Origin: Utricularia gibba
Lineage: Eukaryota; Streptophyta; Magnoliopsida; Lamiales; Lentibulariaceae
Assembly: GCA_002189035.1 (NCBI GenBank)
Contig: NEEC01000029.1
Span: forward strand, 1 to 64,000
DNA: 64,000 nt
Direction: 5' to 3'
The notes beneath the pieces are model-generated. The model searched no databases. It saw only the letters and a program-made list of their open reading frames with translations, and was not told where the DNA came from. Shown one piece after another: positions 42,270-55,001 of the stretch. The number at the start of each line of letters is the position of its first letter. Position 1 is the stretch's first letter. The translations under genes were made by a program, and so were the position numbers.

Positions 42270-42903
42270 TTACTCCAATAATTGCACAACAAATACTCTC
42301 ATACATATATTTCTATCAGCCTTCCAATCATACCGAAAACTTCCTGTAATATCCAAAACCAGAATGGAAGAAATAATCTGAGTCGATACACGATTAAATA
42401 AGTTAGCAAAAAGTCTACAACTCCACAACCAATAAAATATGTGAAAATAAATATTGATAAAGCTCTGCACCGAGGAATGAATTGCTCCTCATTCCTAAGA
42501 TCAGAGGCTGGCATTCCTATTAAATGAAGCAAAAGCTCACTGCAGAACGTAAACATGATCCCTCCAAGAACAAGATACAATATCAAAACCAGCAGTCTCA
42601 AAGCAAGAACTAAAAACGTAAAATACCCACCTTAGATCTATGCTGCAATCCTCTAAAAATCTTTTACCTAAGCCAATTCAGTTCTAAGAACGCTTCTTTT
42701 GTACTACTACTCTAAAGCCTACATTTTTGGTACACATTCTCGTACTTTTATTCTATTAAATTTCCAATCACAACAATGATGTAATTCACATACAATTTTT
42801 TGTTTATTACAAATTTGGCCCTCCCTCAACCCCCCCCCCCCACCCACCTTGATGCTTGGAGCTGATGAGGATTTTCATAAATCATACCGCCGCCTCCCCA
42901 CAT
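42270..42903 (-). pseudogene. Unrecognised gene-like fragments on the minus strand
   Basis: A possible first coding exon starts at 42,903 (MWGGGGMIYENPHQLQAS) and stops at a GT donor at 42,847. Further left, open minus-strand stretches occur at 42,601-42,299 (with SELLLHLIGMPASDLRNEEQ preceded by a plausible TTCTGCAG acceptor) and 42,470-42,270 (RYDWKADRNICMRVF). I could not join them into one continuous frame and I do not recognise the product. The region to the right (43,080-43,290) carries several GGCCCA- and GGGCT-type elements that resemble a plant promoter. It may be a remnant or the 5' part of a gene broken at the satellite edge, or chance open frames. There is no ORF-level proof. Confidence 0.25.
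42821..42850 (-). other. Poly-G tract, potential G-quadruplex
   Basis: The plus strand has a run of about 13 C flanked by CCCTCAA and ACCCACC. On the minus strand this gives four or more G-runs of three or more separated by short loops, which fits a G-quadruplex pattern. It lies just inside the donor of the candidate first exon. Formation in vivo is not shown, and the exact run length may be unreliable. Confidence 0.5.
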
Positions 42904-45644
42904 CACACGAGTGCTAAATTTCCCAATTCCTGTTGCACTTGAAACCAGCAGTCGAAAATTGAACCATATCCTGTTTCCGATTGCACGCAAAGAGTTAAGA
43001 AACCCCGCCGCCACACCGGATTGAACGATATACTCAACCTTGATCAATCCATCGCCGACGTGTTATCAACAGACGAAGGACCAATTTCCCCAACCGTAGA
43101 AGGCAACGTTTTCTTTACTAGGCTCAATTAATTAAATCCAGTGGACCCATACAAAGCTCAACCTAGGAATCGGCCTTTTTATTTGATTGCCATTTAGCTT
43201 GTAACGTATATGGGCTCCAAAATGTATTAATTATCTACCCAAGCGAATGGCCCACTTCACGAAGCCCAACGTTTCATAAATTGTTTAATATTTTATTATA
43301 TAATTTAACATAAAATACAGTTTACGGCTTTAAATTTAAAATATATTAGATAAATGTATTCATGTATTGATAATTAATTTTGTGTCATTCCAAAACATGT
43401 TCTTCCATTAGTCTTGAATGTTGTTTTTACTTATCTTAGACTCCACTTTCTCATTATTTTCAATCGATTTTATATCTTTCACACTACTTTGATCTTTTTG
43501 GAGAGAAAATGTATTTTATGGATTTTTAGGGCATTTGAGGAGAAATCAAGACCTACCAAATTATGGATTTGATGAGTCACAAATCTCATCTTAAGACTTA
43601 GTCAAACGATAAAGGTTTGGTCCAAGATTCGTGGATAAGATAGAGATATGAAGATGAACTTGAAAAATTTGAATAAAAGATTTGGATAGAAGATCTTATC
43701 TAAGCTCATCTAGAAAATCCAATACTAAGACTTGGATCTATTCTCCTGTAAATACTCCACTCTCTCGACTACTAGAGACGTCCTTTGACCATTTGTCCTT
43801 TGTATTTTTCCTATTTTCATGTCTATTTTTATGTTAGAATCAAGTCTGCGCGTATTGGCGCTTACGGCTAAGGATCTATGATGAAGCCTTGCTTGCGCAA
43901 GTCTTGCCCGTGTGACTGCTTTACTATGTTTTTCAACATTTAATTTGAGGTTTAATTATGTTTTTCGCAACGTTTTCTTTAGCAACGTGGTCTTTTGTAT
44001 CACATAACCCGAAGGGAGTGTGAAAGAATCAAAGGTTGGCCTCAATCACTTAAGGAGAAGTGCTCAATCAGACATCATTGGTAAAGCATATTCTTTCTAA
44101 TCTGTCTGCGAGTTCTGAGGTGTAGGGGTTAGATTTGGATGTGTGTAAAACATAGATTATCACAGGAGGTGAAATGACTTTGGTGGTGTGGTTGATTCTA
44201 TAATCCTACTAAATGAAGGACGGTGCTATAACAGTCACCGAGTAGCAAGGTGGATCCTAAATCCAAGTATATCAGTCTTCAAGCATGTTAGTCTTCAAGG
44301 TTTACACGCACAAGTTTGGACGAATTTTAAGCAAGATGGATCATAAATCCAAAGTCACTTTTCTTATTGTTTTTAAAACCAAATCTTTCTTTTATTTTCA
44401 ATCTTTTTCAATCTTTCTTTGAAAAGAAAATTTCAATAACAATTACATCTGGATACGATCTTATTTTATTACTTCGACAGTTTTTTTGCACTTGCAGAAT
44501 CACTATCAAGTTTAAATATAAAACTTTAATATAAAAACCAGCTATATAAACTATATACAAAGTTTAATATAAAATATATTTTTTCATTTCTAGACTTTTA
44601 ATAAATTAAAAGCCAAATAACATCATTTTAAAGCATAACATATTTCTAATATAGAATATAAATTCATTTTTATTTAATTTTTAATTTTAATTTTTCAAAA
44701 TTTTGTCAAACATAATTTATATAAGATTCGTGGGGACCCATGGGATTCGTTGTCATGTGCGACGCCACGTGCTAGGCGCCACGCCCAAAGGCGCTCTTGC
44801 AGCCCCGCCCCGGCCCGCCCACATGGTCGCGTCCTTATCCCCAATCGCCCTTGAAATAGCGTGCTGCTGTCGGCATCTCACTAAATACTTTTGTACCCCC
44901 TGATAACGATTTTCTTTTTATAAAAAAAATAGAATAACACTCGGCTTAGGTTAATAAAATTTTTAAAAAAATAAAAAATATTATGGAGAACACACTCCGT
45001 GCACTCTCACGCAAGGATCACAATAACCCAATTTTATATTACATTTCCGTGCGTAATACCCAAACATTAAAAAAAAAAAACAGAAACAAAAATAGTAATT
45101 CACCGCCCGTTGTCCTAACTTCTAATAGGAATCTATTGGCGGTCAGTTGAGAATACTGTAATATCGGCATGCGGGGGGCGCATCTCCACCGCCCAAATAT
45201 TTTTCATCAGATTTTATTTTATTTTATTAATATTGTATCAGATTTAAAATAAAATAAATAACATCTCGCATTTTAATAATGTTGGAAAAAAAATAAAGGT
45301 GAGAGCAAGTGGTCACCGGTGCCATTGATCCAACGTGGCAACAGATGGGCAGTGGGTCCCGCGTCACGAGCCACGCGCTTTTTGGGAAAGGCTGAACCGG
45401 GGCGGGGGAGGCTTCGGTCCAATAATAATAAATTATTTATTTACCTCGATTTACCAAGACACTTTCCTCATAATTGTAATGTAAATAATCCTGAGCGGTT
45501 GGCAGTGTGTGTGGGAAAAAATGTAAAAAGTTATTTATGTCGTTTATTAGGTGTATCAGGATGACACGACACGCATTAGCATCGCCCGTATGAGTGGTAC
45601 ACCTTTTACCGCCGTAAAAAGTTATTCAAGTGTGTGAGTTGTAG
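42904..45644. other. AT-rich intergenic region
   Basis: No gene is supported. Positions 43,080-43,290 contain promoter-like GGCCCA/GGGCT elements. About 43,500-44,510 reads like decayed repeat DNA, possibly part of an LTR, but I found no paired ends or coding motif to prove it. Positions 44,735-44,860 and 45,300-45,420 are short GC-rich islands with CACGTG and CGCC words in otherwise very AT-rich sequence, and may act as upstream regulatory DNA for the next gene. Confidence 0.5.
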
Positions 45645-45653
45645 TATAAATAG
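45645..45653 (+). promoter_or_regulatory. TATA box of the pKIWI501-like gene
   Basis: TATAAATAG lies 105 bp upstream of the ATG at 45,758, which suits a plant core promoter with a 5' leader of about 70-80 bases. A GC-rich segment with CACG words lies further upstream. Confidence 0.7.
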
Positions 45654-45757
45654 CCCTCGTCTCTTGATTCCTCCGATACACCGTTTTTCTCTAATTTGCT
45701 TGGTGCCTGTCCAGTTTCCTCCTCATTTTCCCGTTGGTGTGTTTTGCGGTGGTGAAA

Positions 45758-46751
45758 ATGGCTACTCCTGAGGTATTCGTCTTCTCCGGGTGGAGATCCG
45801 ACATGGGGGTGGTGACGGTGTAGTTGGGGTGTCGAGTTTGTATGTAAACAGGGGATTCTGTGCGGTGGATCTTGTAAACTACGAAAGTTGATGAAATTCG
45901 TTATTCATTCTTCTTGGATCGCGTGTGTTCGTGATCTCATGATCGTCGTCTGGGAGGGAGATCGGTGAATTTGGGATTGGGATCGGTGTGTTTGTTTGTT
46001 TGTTTTTTGTTGGTGATGTATTGGATGATTTTGTGCGCAGGTTGAGATTCCAGTTCCCGAGGGGACGCCGGAAGTAGCTGAGCCTGCCGTGGAGGAGCCA
46101 GCGGGGGTGGATGAGTCGATCGACGAGGAAACAGGGGTTGCCACTGAAGGAACTCCAGAGGAAGAGGCAGCGGTTTCGGGAGAGCCTGCCACCGCGGAAA
46201 CAGAGGTCACCCCTGAGGAGGCTCTGGCGGAGGAAGTGACAGAGGAACCCCCAGCCGAGGATGCGACGGAGGAAACACGAGTCCCAGAAGAGGAAATTCC
46301 CACGGAGGAAGTGACAGAGGCGCTAGCTGCCGCGGAGGACGCCCCTGAAGCAGAGGAGCCCGATGTCGAGGAAGAAACTCCGGCTGTTGAAGAATCACTG
46401 GCGGAGGAAGAGGCAGAGGATCCAACTGTGGAGGCAGAATCACCAGCGGATGAAGTGACAGAGGAGCCCGCTGTGGCGGTAGAATCGCCGACCGATGAGG
46501 TGACAGAGGATCCCGCCGTGGAGGAAGTCACAGAGGAGCCCGCTGTGGAGGCAGAATCACTGGCCGATGAAGTGACAGAGGAGCCCGTCGCCGAACAAGA
46601 ATTTCCGGGGGAGGAAGTTACAGAGGAGCCCGCGGTGGAGGCAGAAACCCCACTTGATGAAGAAACACCCGAAGAGGAAGTGACAGGCGGGCCTGCCACT
46701 AAGGAAACTCCAGCCGTACAAGAAGCAGAGGCCCCTGAAACAACTCCATAA
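45758..46751 (+). CDS. Acidic Glu/Val/Pro-rich protein, similar to fruit protein pKIWI501
   Basis: A two-exon gene. Exon 1 (45,758-45,772) encodes only MATPE and ends at a GT donor. Exon 2 (46,041-46,751) follows a TGTGCGCAG acceptor, for 241 residues in total. The protein is dominated by Glu, Ala, Val, Pro and Thr, with imperfect repeats of the type VTEEPAVEAES. It has no signal peptide, membrane segment or recognisable catalytic domain. The MAT-start, the minute first exon and the acidic repeat composition match the plant family annotated as fruit protein pKIWI501-like, whose function is not established. It is probably intrinsically disordered. A TATA box sits at 45,645 and a possible AATAAA poly(A) signal at 46,988. 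The long Ser-rich frame on the opposite strand is only its shadow. The structure is firm; the family name rests on resemblance from memory. Confidence 0.82.
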
Positions 46752-47228
46752 AAGACGGGTGGCGGAGTTATTTTCCGGTGGAATCAACGGTGTCTTTCGG
46801 TATCTTCACTGAATTGGATTTGGCAATATTCATTACTCATATGATTGTGGTATTTGGTTGAATAATATGGTATTTTTCATGTCTGTTGTGTTGTACCCAT
46901 ATGTTATGATGTGTATGGTGCAGTGGTCCGCTTTTCTTTCATTGGTCCCCATCCACATCACAGTTCCAACTCATTTATGCTTCTCAAAATAAATATGGTT
47001 TTGATATAAAATTATATTATATATAACATAATGAAAATTGATACCCTTTGACCTTTCCTGATTCGACACGTGGAGAGTAGTAGCAACCAATGAAGAGTTG
47101 ACATGTGGTGTTCTTCAACTCAACGAATAACCGTAACAACTGTTTTGTCGGCGTCACTTGCTGTTTCGTCACCAGAAACACGCACTAAAAGGTGTGTTTT
47201 GTCTTCCTCCGTTTTTGCAGGCGGAGCC
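46752..47228. other. 3' flank of the pKIWI501-like gene and promoter of the next gene
   Basis: AT-rich sequence with the AATAAA at 46,988-46,993 and the upstream region of the DOMON/b561 gene. The pyrimidine-rich CCTCCGTTTTTGCAG ending at 47,220 is a good splice acceptor immediately before the next ATG, which suggests a 5'-UTR intron. Confidence 0.5.
47067..47072 (+). promoter_or_regulatory. G-box CACGTG
   Basis: A perfect CACGTG core about 160 bp upstream of the DOMON/b561 start codon. In plants it is bound by bZIP and bHLH factors in light, ABA or stress responses. Presence alone does not prove use. Confidence 0.45.
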
Positions 47229-48603
47229 ATGGACCTTGTTCTTCATCTCTTCCTCATCCCTCTCACGATTTCTCTTTTCTTCTGGGGCGTCCACGGCCAA
47301 TCCTGCTCCGGCTACGCCTTTGCCGGCGACCTTTCCTTCCGCAACTGCACGGATCTTCCGTATCTAAACTCTTTTCTCTACTGGAACTACGATTCTTCGA
47401 CCAACTCCGTCGGTATCGCTTTCCGTCAAAGCGGAGCCTCTCCGAGTCAGTGGGCGGCGTGGGGCCTGAACCCTACTGGAACAGGTATGACCGGCACTCA
47501 GGCCCTGGTGGCGTTTCAGCAACCGAATGGAAGCATGGCGGCGTACACGACGCCGATCTCCAGTTTATACCCGGCGATGCTTCCAGGGGAATTGAGTTTT
47601 CCGGTAACGAATCTGACGGCGAGTTTTACCGGGAGTGATATCATCATTTTCGCTACCCTGAGTTTGGCCAACTTGAACGGCTCCGTCAATCAAATATGGC
47701 AACAGGGTCCTCTCTCCGGCGATTCGCTGCTGCCCCACAATCAGTACGGCGCCAATTTGCAGTCCATGGGGACCGTCGACTTCCAGTCCGGGACCACCAC
47801 CAACGGCGGTGGAAATTCCGTTCAACGGCAAAGAAACGTGAGTCAATCTTACCATTAATTGCGTATTATATTCCTAGAGATTTTTTTGACTAAATGCATT
47901 AATAAATGAATTTTAAATCGTAATTAAAAATGTAACAAAAAACTTGAGATATTTCCAGATCCATGGGGTGCTGAATGCAGTAGGGTGGGGGACCTTGATC
48001 CCGCTGGGGGCGATAATAGCGAGGTACATGAGAGTGTTCGAATCCGGCGACCCCGCCTGGTTCTACCTCCACATCTCGTGCCAAATCTCCGGGTACGCAA
48101 TCGGAGTCGCTGGCTGGGCAACCGGCCTCCGCCTCGGCTCCAAATCTCCGGGCGTGACCCATCCCACGCACCGAGCAATCGGCATCGCCATCTTCTCCCT
48201 AGCAACAGTTCAGGTAGTCGCCTTCGTGTTCTGCGTGTCACAATTACGATTCCCCTTCCAATATTAATTGGCGAAGGACGTGCAATGGCAGCTATCGGCT
48301 CTGCTTCTGAGACCCAGGAAGGGTCACAAGCACAGGCTCTTCTGGAACATCTACCATCACTCGGTGGGATACTCCATCATTATTCTGAGCATCATCAACA
48401 TCTTCAAGGGGTTCGGGATCCTGAGACCAGAGCACCGGTGGAGGAGCGCGTACATAGCGGCAATTGTCGTTCTTGCTACGATTGCCGCTCTTCTTGAGGT
48501 CTGCACGTGGATCGTGGTCTTGAGGAGGAGGAAGAAGAGCAAAGGGAACCGGACGGACCTTGGGATCCAGGGGACTGGACTCAATGGAGGATATATGGGA
48601 TAA
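47229..48603 (+). CDS. Cytochrome b561 and DOMON domain-containing protein
   Basis: Three exons, 47,229-47,837, 47,959-48,213 and 48,292-48,603, all joined in phase 0, give 391 residues, the usual family length. Residues 1 to about 24 are a signal peptide (hydrophobic, ending at GVHGQS). A DOMON domain follows (about 40-165; [20 protein letters not shown] is typical). Residues from 204 form the b561 membrane core with histidines in [26 protein letters not shown] and IYHHSVGYS, the expected haem ligands. The C-terminus is basic (RRRKKSK). The family moves electrons across the plasma membrane, with ascorbate as likely donor, and the DOMON domain faces the apoplast. The 78-bp intron 2 removes an in-frame stop present in the genomic frame. 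An in-frame ATG at 47,103 is rejected because it would put the signal peptide inside the protein and a splice acceptor lies just before 47,221. Confidence 0.93.
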
Positions 48604-49276
48604 TTGGTTTTTTGAGGTATTTTATTTATCAATTAGAAGAAAAACACTTTAAATTTATATCAATAATTTAATCGTCAAATTTCAAAATTATATAAAAAAA
48701 AAACATATTAAGTCGTCAAAACCATACAATAAAAATCCAAATAAAGAGTTTTCAAATCTAGCAAATTAACACTTTTTGCATTCGCCTCTAGAGTTTGTTA
48801 AATTGAATAATATATTTATTTGGATTTATCATGTTTATATCTGGTATGATTGAAAATAACGATATTTATATTGCATGTTCAAGTTTCATAAGATGTATCG
48901 TTATAATTGAGTTAAAGTCAAAATCAATTAGTTTTACTAACATGAGAGTTTAAATATGTAATTTCATAAATTTAGAAATAAATTATTTATAAAAAAAAGT
49001 AAATTAAAAAATCTATAATATAATTTTCAAACTTGAAAATTATATTTTTTATATTAATTGTAACATAAATGGATATCCACAAATTTCATGCACTGTATTA
49101 CACAACATGCCATTATTATATTTAATCAGAATTTATTTTCATTATTTGGAATGCAAAATGATATTTATTTAATTATTACATAATGCTCGTTAATGATTTT
49201 TCGAAATTTTGCTTAAATTTAAGGGAATATTTTGAAGCGTTGCATTATGGCATTTAATGACATAGCTATTTGGTGT
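48604..49276. other. AT-rich 3' intergenic region between convergent genes
   Basis: Separates the 3' ends of the DOMON/b561 gene (+) and the OPT gene (-). Very AT-rich with many A and T runs. No coding frame, RNA gene or mobile element seen. Confidence 0.6.
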
Positions 49277-51892
49277 TCAGAAAACTGGGCATCCTTCAAC
49301 TTGAATCCCCGGCGCCGTAGGGCAATGGGCCAAGGGACAGTGATCATCGGCGCTCAATCCCCACCATTGGGGGCCATCAATTCCGGGATTCTGCAGGGTG
49401 AAGAAACAGAGCGCTGCCGAGAAGGCCACCCCGGCATCAAGCGCGGCGGATAAAATGTAATTGTGCCTCGCCCACCACTGCTTGTATCGCCTGTACACGT
49501 AGAAATTGAAGAACAGCCCCACAGCGAACCAGCAGTTGTAGTTCACGGGTTTGGCCATGGGTAGAGCCCCAGCTGCAGAGATCAAATCGGCATATTCACC
49601 AGTGGAAACCATCTCTGTTCTGGGAATTTTTTGGATAAGAACCAAACTGGGATTGGAGCTAGGAGCCCGAAGAGGAAGAAGTAGTTCAATGTTGGATACA
49701 GCCCAAGGGTCCCGAATACACGAAGAGGGCCAACAACTCCCCAAATTATGGAGGCGTTGTAGAAAACATTATCTCCAGGGCAGGTCCAGGGACTGCCTTT
49801 AGGTAATAGTGTCGGGTCACAGATGTGTTCAACTGTCGTTAGAAGCCACCATGCCGTTCCGAAGCATATCATGTTTGAAATTATTGTTCCTGTGACCTAC
49901 ATTCAGTGGATTCTCATTACATATGATGAAAGATGTGAACTTTGGAATCAGAATTGAGGTACCTGTACAGTGAACATGGATTTTGGTGGGACTTTCATGT
50001 AATGGCCAAGCTTAAAATCTTGTAGGAAATATAATGCTTGCCCTATGCTTATTGTGCTATAGGTTTTGAAAAGCACGTTTGCTAGTGGTTTCCCAGGAAG
50101 CATGTAGCCTATGATCATCTCTGAGATCACATTCAGACCAGGCCCCTACAATATAAGAGCATTAGAGTTAGTAACCGTTGTGTGTATGTGAACTTTATAC
50201 AGGAATGGAAATGCAATTATTACTTGGTTTGTGGTAGCATTGATAACTCCAATAGGTAGAGTAAAAATGAAGGCCAGAGCCATGGCCATGAGAACACCCC
50301 ACCAGGGAAGTTGTAGTTGTCGACCAAACCCTTCACAGGCGAACAACGATAAAGCTGTTACAAAGACCAATAAAGAGTAAAACCACCATTGTGGAACAGG
50401 CTTGTAGCTCTTCATCAATCTGGTATGAACATCTCCAGTATGATCTTTTAATGATGCCTTTGCTTTGGGCCAAATTGTCCTGAAACCTGAATTATGTTAG
50501 AAGCAGATATATGGTGTTAACATATAACAGAGAATTCGGCATGTTTCATTTACCTTCCATAAAATAGTGCTACATGTGTGAGTGTAGCAGCCAGAGTTGC
50601 AAAGCTTAGCCCATATATTAAAGAAAAGAGCACTGTTAGATTGAGCTTGCTGTAAGAATCATAGGCTTGAAGGTTGATCTGGAATGTTTTCTTTTCAAGA
50701 ATTGATGATATGTTGTAACGATGTCCATAGGAATCATATACATTGGGCGTCATGATGGGGAACTTCCGAGCATCAAACAAGTTGTTCCAGTAGGATATTG
50801 GCATCAGCACATAGAGAAAAAGTATGTAGCCAACCAGAATGTTGAATATTGCAAAAGCAGGAGTTGCCAAGGGACTGCCAAGGAAGCTGGCAGCAGTGGA
50901 CCAATCGATGGCGAAGGACCCGACACCAAATCCATGGATTCCACCTCCTATTTGTTGTGCCATGACTGATTTCTTCCATATCCAGCAGACAAAAGAAAGG
51001 GCTGTGATGGATGGAAACAGGTAATTTGGGACTATGTAGTAAGCGAAGCTACATATAAACACAGTCAAGAAGAATTGCAGCCTTGTCAATCCCCCTTTTG
51101 TCCTAACTTCTTCATCATGCAATGCTCTGAACAGAGAAACTTGGATGAGAGTTGCAGGCCACCACATATATGGAGAATCAACCAGATAATTCCTAAAGAG
51201 ACCAGCCCAGCCGTATCCCAGCAGCTGTGTTTTTTAACATATTTCAGCATCTGCTATACATGTCTCATCTCAAATAAAAGCAGCTATCTTCGGTTTGATG
51301 TGTACCTGGGTGGTATTTGTGACAAGGAGTGCCACTAGGGGGTTCAAGGGGCGATGATAAAATGCCTTCATGATCGTGAGAATAGCGATTGCATATGCAG
51401 TATTCGCTCCAACACTAGCAAACATGGTGATCAAGGTATGCTCCTTCATGTTGAAGGGCCCCGGATTCAAGCTGAAAGTCCATTTCGTGCCAGGAAAACG
51501 GTATCTTCTTCTGGGCAAGTATGCAGCCATGAACTTCCCAATGGGTAGCACCAAAATTTGAGCAGAAACAGACGATACGCTCAAGGGATTCTGCCTGTAC
51601 TGGAAGAACTGATTCAAGAAAGCCAAAGTTGCACATGATATCAATCCTAGAAACCATGTTCTAAAGGTCAAGCAAGGGAGCGTTGGATCATCGTACGGCG
51701 GCACTGTCAGCCGGACTTCCTCCACCGGAGAATCATTAATCTCAACTGCAGCCAAAAAAAAAAAAAAATCCCATATTTCAGCCATCTTAAAGGTACTCCT
51801 ACTCTACACGGAATCTCACCTTCACCCTTCTTCTCTACAGGTTCTTGCTGCACGGTGTGAAGGGGAACAGTCCTGCTCTCCAAAGACTCCAT
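49277..51892 (-). CDS. Oligopeptide transporter (OPT1/OPT5-like), one apparent frameshift
   Basis: Six exons on the minus strand: 51,892-51,820, 51,745-51,306, 51,224-50,554, 50,479-50,224, 50,145-49,963 and 49,896-49,277. About 747 residues once one missing base is allowed, normal for the family. Visible OPT hallmarks are [10 protein letters not shown] (near 118), [26 protein letters not shown], the KIPPR-like KVPPKSMF (near 531), SPWTCPGD and the C-terminus EGCPVF. Many hydrophobic segments are consistent with a 12-16 helix membrane carrier. The family performs proton-coupled uptake of small peptides, and some members carry metal chelates or glutathione. The sequence is closest, from memory, to the OPT1/5/8/9 clade. 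In exon 6 the frame stops after PLVNMPI at AAA 49,584-49,586; adding one A there restores the conserved continuation. This may be a true null allele or a sequence error. Confidence 0.93.
49584..49586 (-). other. One-base frameshift site in OPT exon 6
   Basis: Minus-strand reading gives PLVNMPI then TGA. The next frame continues with [12 protein letters not shown] and the rest of the well-conserved OPT C-terminus to EGCPVF. The switch falls exactly at a three-base homopolymer (AAA on the plus strand), which looks one base short. Confidence 0.85.
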
Positions 51893-53099
51893 GTGCAGAA
51901 GAACAATGCTTTATCTCACAAAGCACCGATACAAGGTAGCGTTACTGGATCAGATTTCCAATGGCTTTCGTCTGTTTCTGCAGAAATAAACAAAAAACTC
52001 TGGCAGTCCCCATCACATGTCTCCATATGTAATTGTGTGGAGGAGTGTACTTCAAATGACAATGAATTGGAATCAAGAGACGATGGGCCAACCCCTCCCT
52101 ACAGTTCCAATCTTGCATTATTACACCATCTCTCTACTTCTAGAAGGGGCCAACCCCAAACCTCTCTCTGTCAAGCTGTTTCCATGTCCTGAGTTAAAAG
52201 GAGAGCTACGACAAACAGCACGGTCCGTGTGCTCAAGGATCTACCCATTCACAGTTATCCAACCCAGTGACTCAACTCAAGGGACCACCCTCACCTAGCC
52301 AGCCAGCCAGCTATTCACCCACCCCCCAGTTGGAGGGTACCCACCCTTCATATTAAAATATTCGGTTCCATGCATATTTTTTAAAAATAAAAGTGTGAAA
52401 ATAAAATGAACATGATAATTAAAACATCCTTTTTTAGGTTTGAATTTAATTGCATTCTATTAGTTTATATGGGATATAATCTATTTCTCTGGCTTCTACA
52501 TTTTTTTAGACAACAACAGACAAATGTCTTGAATTAGAGCAGTTGGACTGCCGCTCTTTTGGACAGATCTGGTCAACAGTCTTCCACTCAGTGGAGGTAG
52601 TGGACACCCAACACGGTTGATGTGCCCGTGTGAACCTGAGGACTTGTGTTTTTGGAGCCATGATGAGGGAGGGTTGTTTCTTTCATTGATGGCTGTGTCT
52701 TTGGTTGTATTCTAACCAGAGTTGCATACGCGAGATATGGACATTATGACGAAACCCAAGTGCCGTGGTGGAAATCCCACTTTGTAAGTCAATGTGATAA
52801 TCATGTTGCAGAACGAACGGCCAACTGGATCTGTCACTCCATCTGTTCATCTGGTTTAAAGATGATGGTGTTCTGTGTGAATTCAGAGGCATGGATGGGG
52901 AAAATTTTCCAAGGCACTGTTCATTTCCTGATTCAAAAAAATGTAGGGATCCAACAGAGAGTGGAATGAGGTGAAGAATGTTGGCTACCTAGTTGCCAAA
53001 AAGTTGTACACTCAAATGCAAAAGAGAGTGGCAGCAGCAGGGATTCTATTCTTGTGCTGCTGCTGCTGCTTCACTCTCCAAAAAAAAAGGAAGCTCAAG
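51893..53099. other. OPT promoter and 3' flank of the CONSTANS-like gene
   Basis: Both neighbours are on the minus strand, so this stretch holds the OPT upstream region and the COL 3' flank. Small simple repeats occur (AGCCAGCCAGCC near 52,300; CTGCTGCTGCTGCT near 53,058). I see no convincing additional gene; the short open frames lack splice context or family motifs. Confidence 0.5.
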
Positions 53100-54981
53100 T
53101 CACTGGTTTAATATCAGATGAAGTGGATCATAATCATATGGATCACCTGATTTCACAAACCGTCCCTTTACACGCTTCCGGATATCAGCTCTCACCTTGC
53201 GGGAAGCATACCTTATCTTCTTGTCAAACCTGCATAATTTGTCACACACCATTTTTGTAGATGGGGAGGGGAAAAAGGAGAGAAAGGAAAGAGCTGGAGA
53301 ATTACTTGCATACTTTCTTAGCTTCTTTTTCTCCTTGTACCGCAGTAATGCATCATCCCTGCAGGCTGATGATGGTGTTTGGTTTGAAGGCAGAGGAGTA
53401 CCCTTGGTGGCGACATCCATGTACGGCCAAACATTCTCATGATGATCTGCAAGTACGAGTTCGGGAACCGGGCCAGAGAACGAGCGGGAGATTGCGGACT
53501 GTGAAGGTGCTTCGAAGGGACTTCTTGAATCAGATTTGCAGCATGAAATGGAGTCTGTGGACAGTGTGATGTTGTTGCAGGACCAGAACATTGTTTCATT
53601 GTTTGAAATGGAATCATCTTGCAACTACAATGATTCAAACACAACAAGCTTAGTTTTTCATCTACATGCCTGAGCTTCAAAGCATTGCTATTTGGTTTGC
53701 AGGAGTTCAAGAAACTGAACAGAAGAAAACATCTGCATACCTTCATGGGGTTTAGTTTCTCCAGACTCTCCTCAATATCATTGAAGTTCCCAAACTCCGG
53801 CAAGCTGCCAAGTTCGCTAGTCTCAGAATATGGCAGAGGGTCATCAAGAAATCCTTCACAATCATCCAAACTCAAGTCGACATCCGGAAAATCAAGTTCG
53901 TCATACAGAGAATCATAAACGGATCCAGAATGCTTAGTACTTGATGAATAGGCCTACGTTTCATCAACCCAAACCATCAGAAAAGCATGAGAAGTGTAAT
54001 ATGGACAACATGATACAGTACCTAAAGAGTATGTTGAATGTAACTGCAACAATGATCCCATAGCTAGCAAGCTAAGATGAGGAACATACCTTTTTTTTTC
54101 ATTCTGTTTGTAATCAAACAACACCAACGGCCAAAAGGAAATGATTGCAGGGGAAATGAGCGGTTTCAGAACTGTTAATTATTAAACAGTGCACCTTTCT
54201 ATCAACTAAAACTTTTTGGATGGCTATTCAGCAACAGCTGAACAGCTGACATCTATTTGTATGAATGGAGTAGCATTCCAACTGAAGGAAATTCGGGCAC
54301 TCTCCTCCAAAGACTCAGATATGCACAAAGAAGAAGTCAGTATGTTTTTATAAGGTATCTAACTTCCAGTGGGTCAGTGTGAATCCATAAAAAATAAAAG
54401 GGAAGTCATATCAATCATCAGAACCGTTTTTCCCCCTGCAATGCTTTTCAAGTTGTGGGTTGTGAAGAGAGCATAGTAGAAAAAAAAACTACCTTCGAAC
54501 TAGAAGAATCTTTTCTACCACAACGTTGTCCAGTATCAGAAGCCACTGCACCCATGGCTGCATTTTTTTTATCATAATCATCTGAATGAGATTGGCATAA
54601 AGCAGGAATGTCATCTTCCTGACCAGGGTCGAGTCTTGAATGATCTCGATCCACAGAAAAGAAGGACCAAATGTTGGAAAATTCGGCTGAAGAAGGGCAG
54701 CCAGAATAGCAATTGATGGTGTGACGTTTGTGTTCCGCTACATCGGTGGAAGAATGTACATCCCAGTTACAGTTTTGACAAAGAGATAACTTATCTTCAA
54801 TGCACCGAACGACTGCAGGCTGGCTTTGGCATTTTTCACATAGTAGGGTCCTCGAATGGCGCATGGAAAGACCATTTGCAGAATGAACATGCCGGTCACA
54901 GGACAAGCACAAGCGAGCAGCATCAGAACGACAATAGACCAAGGATCTTTGTTCCTTGCAGAAATCACAGAGTTTCCCCAT
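53100..54981 (-). CDS. CONSTANS-like zinc finger protein (COL9/COL10 type), two B-boxes and CCT domain
   Basis: Four exons: 54,981-54,493, 53,953-53,741, 53,624-53,314 and 53,229-53,100, giving 380 residues, close to COL9/COL10. Two tandem B-boxes lie at about residues 5-90 ([20 protein letters not shown], then [13 protein letters not shown]), with the zinc-binding Cys/His present, followed by the group-typical [19 protein letters not shown]. The middle is acidic ([20 protein letters not shown]), as in an activation region. The CCT domain near the C-terminus ([20 protein letters not shown], then [17 protein letters not shown]) is split by the last intron. The family acts in the nucleus in light- and clock-dependent control of flowering and growth. 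An acceptor at 55,002 just upstream of the ATG shows a 5'-UTR intron with its donor near 55,440. Which COL paralogue it is cannot be settled by eye. Confidence 0.93.
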
Positions 54982-55001
54982 TTCACAATGGAGCTTCAGT
55001 T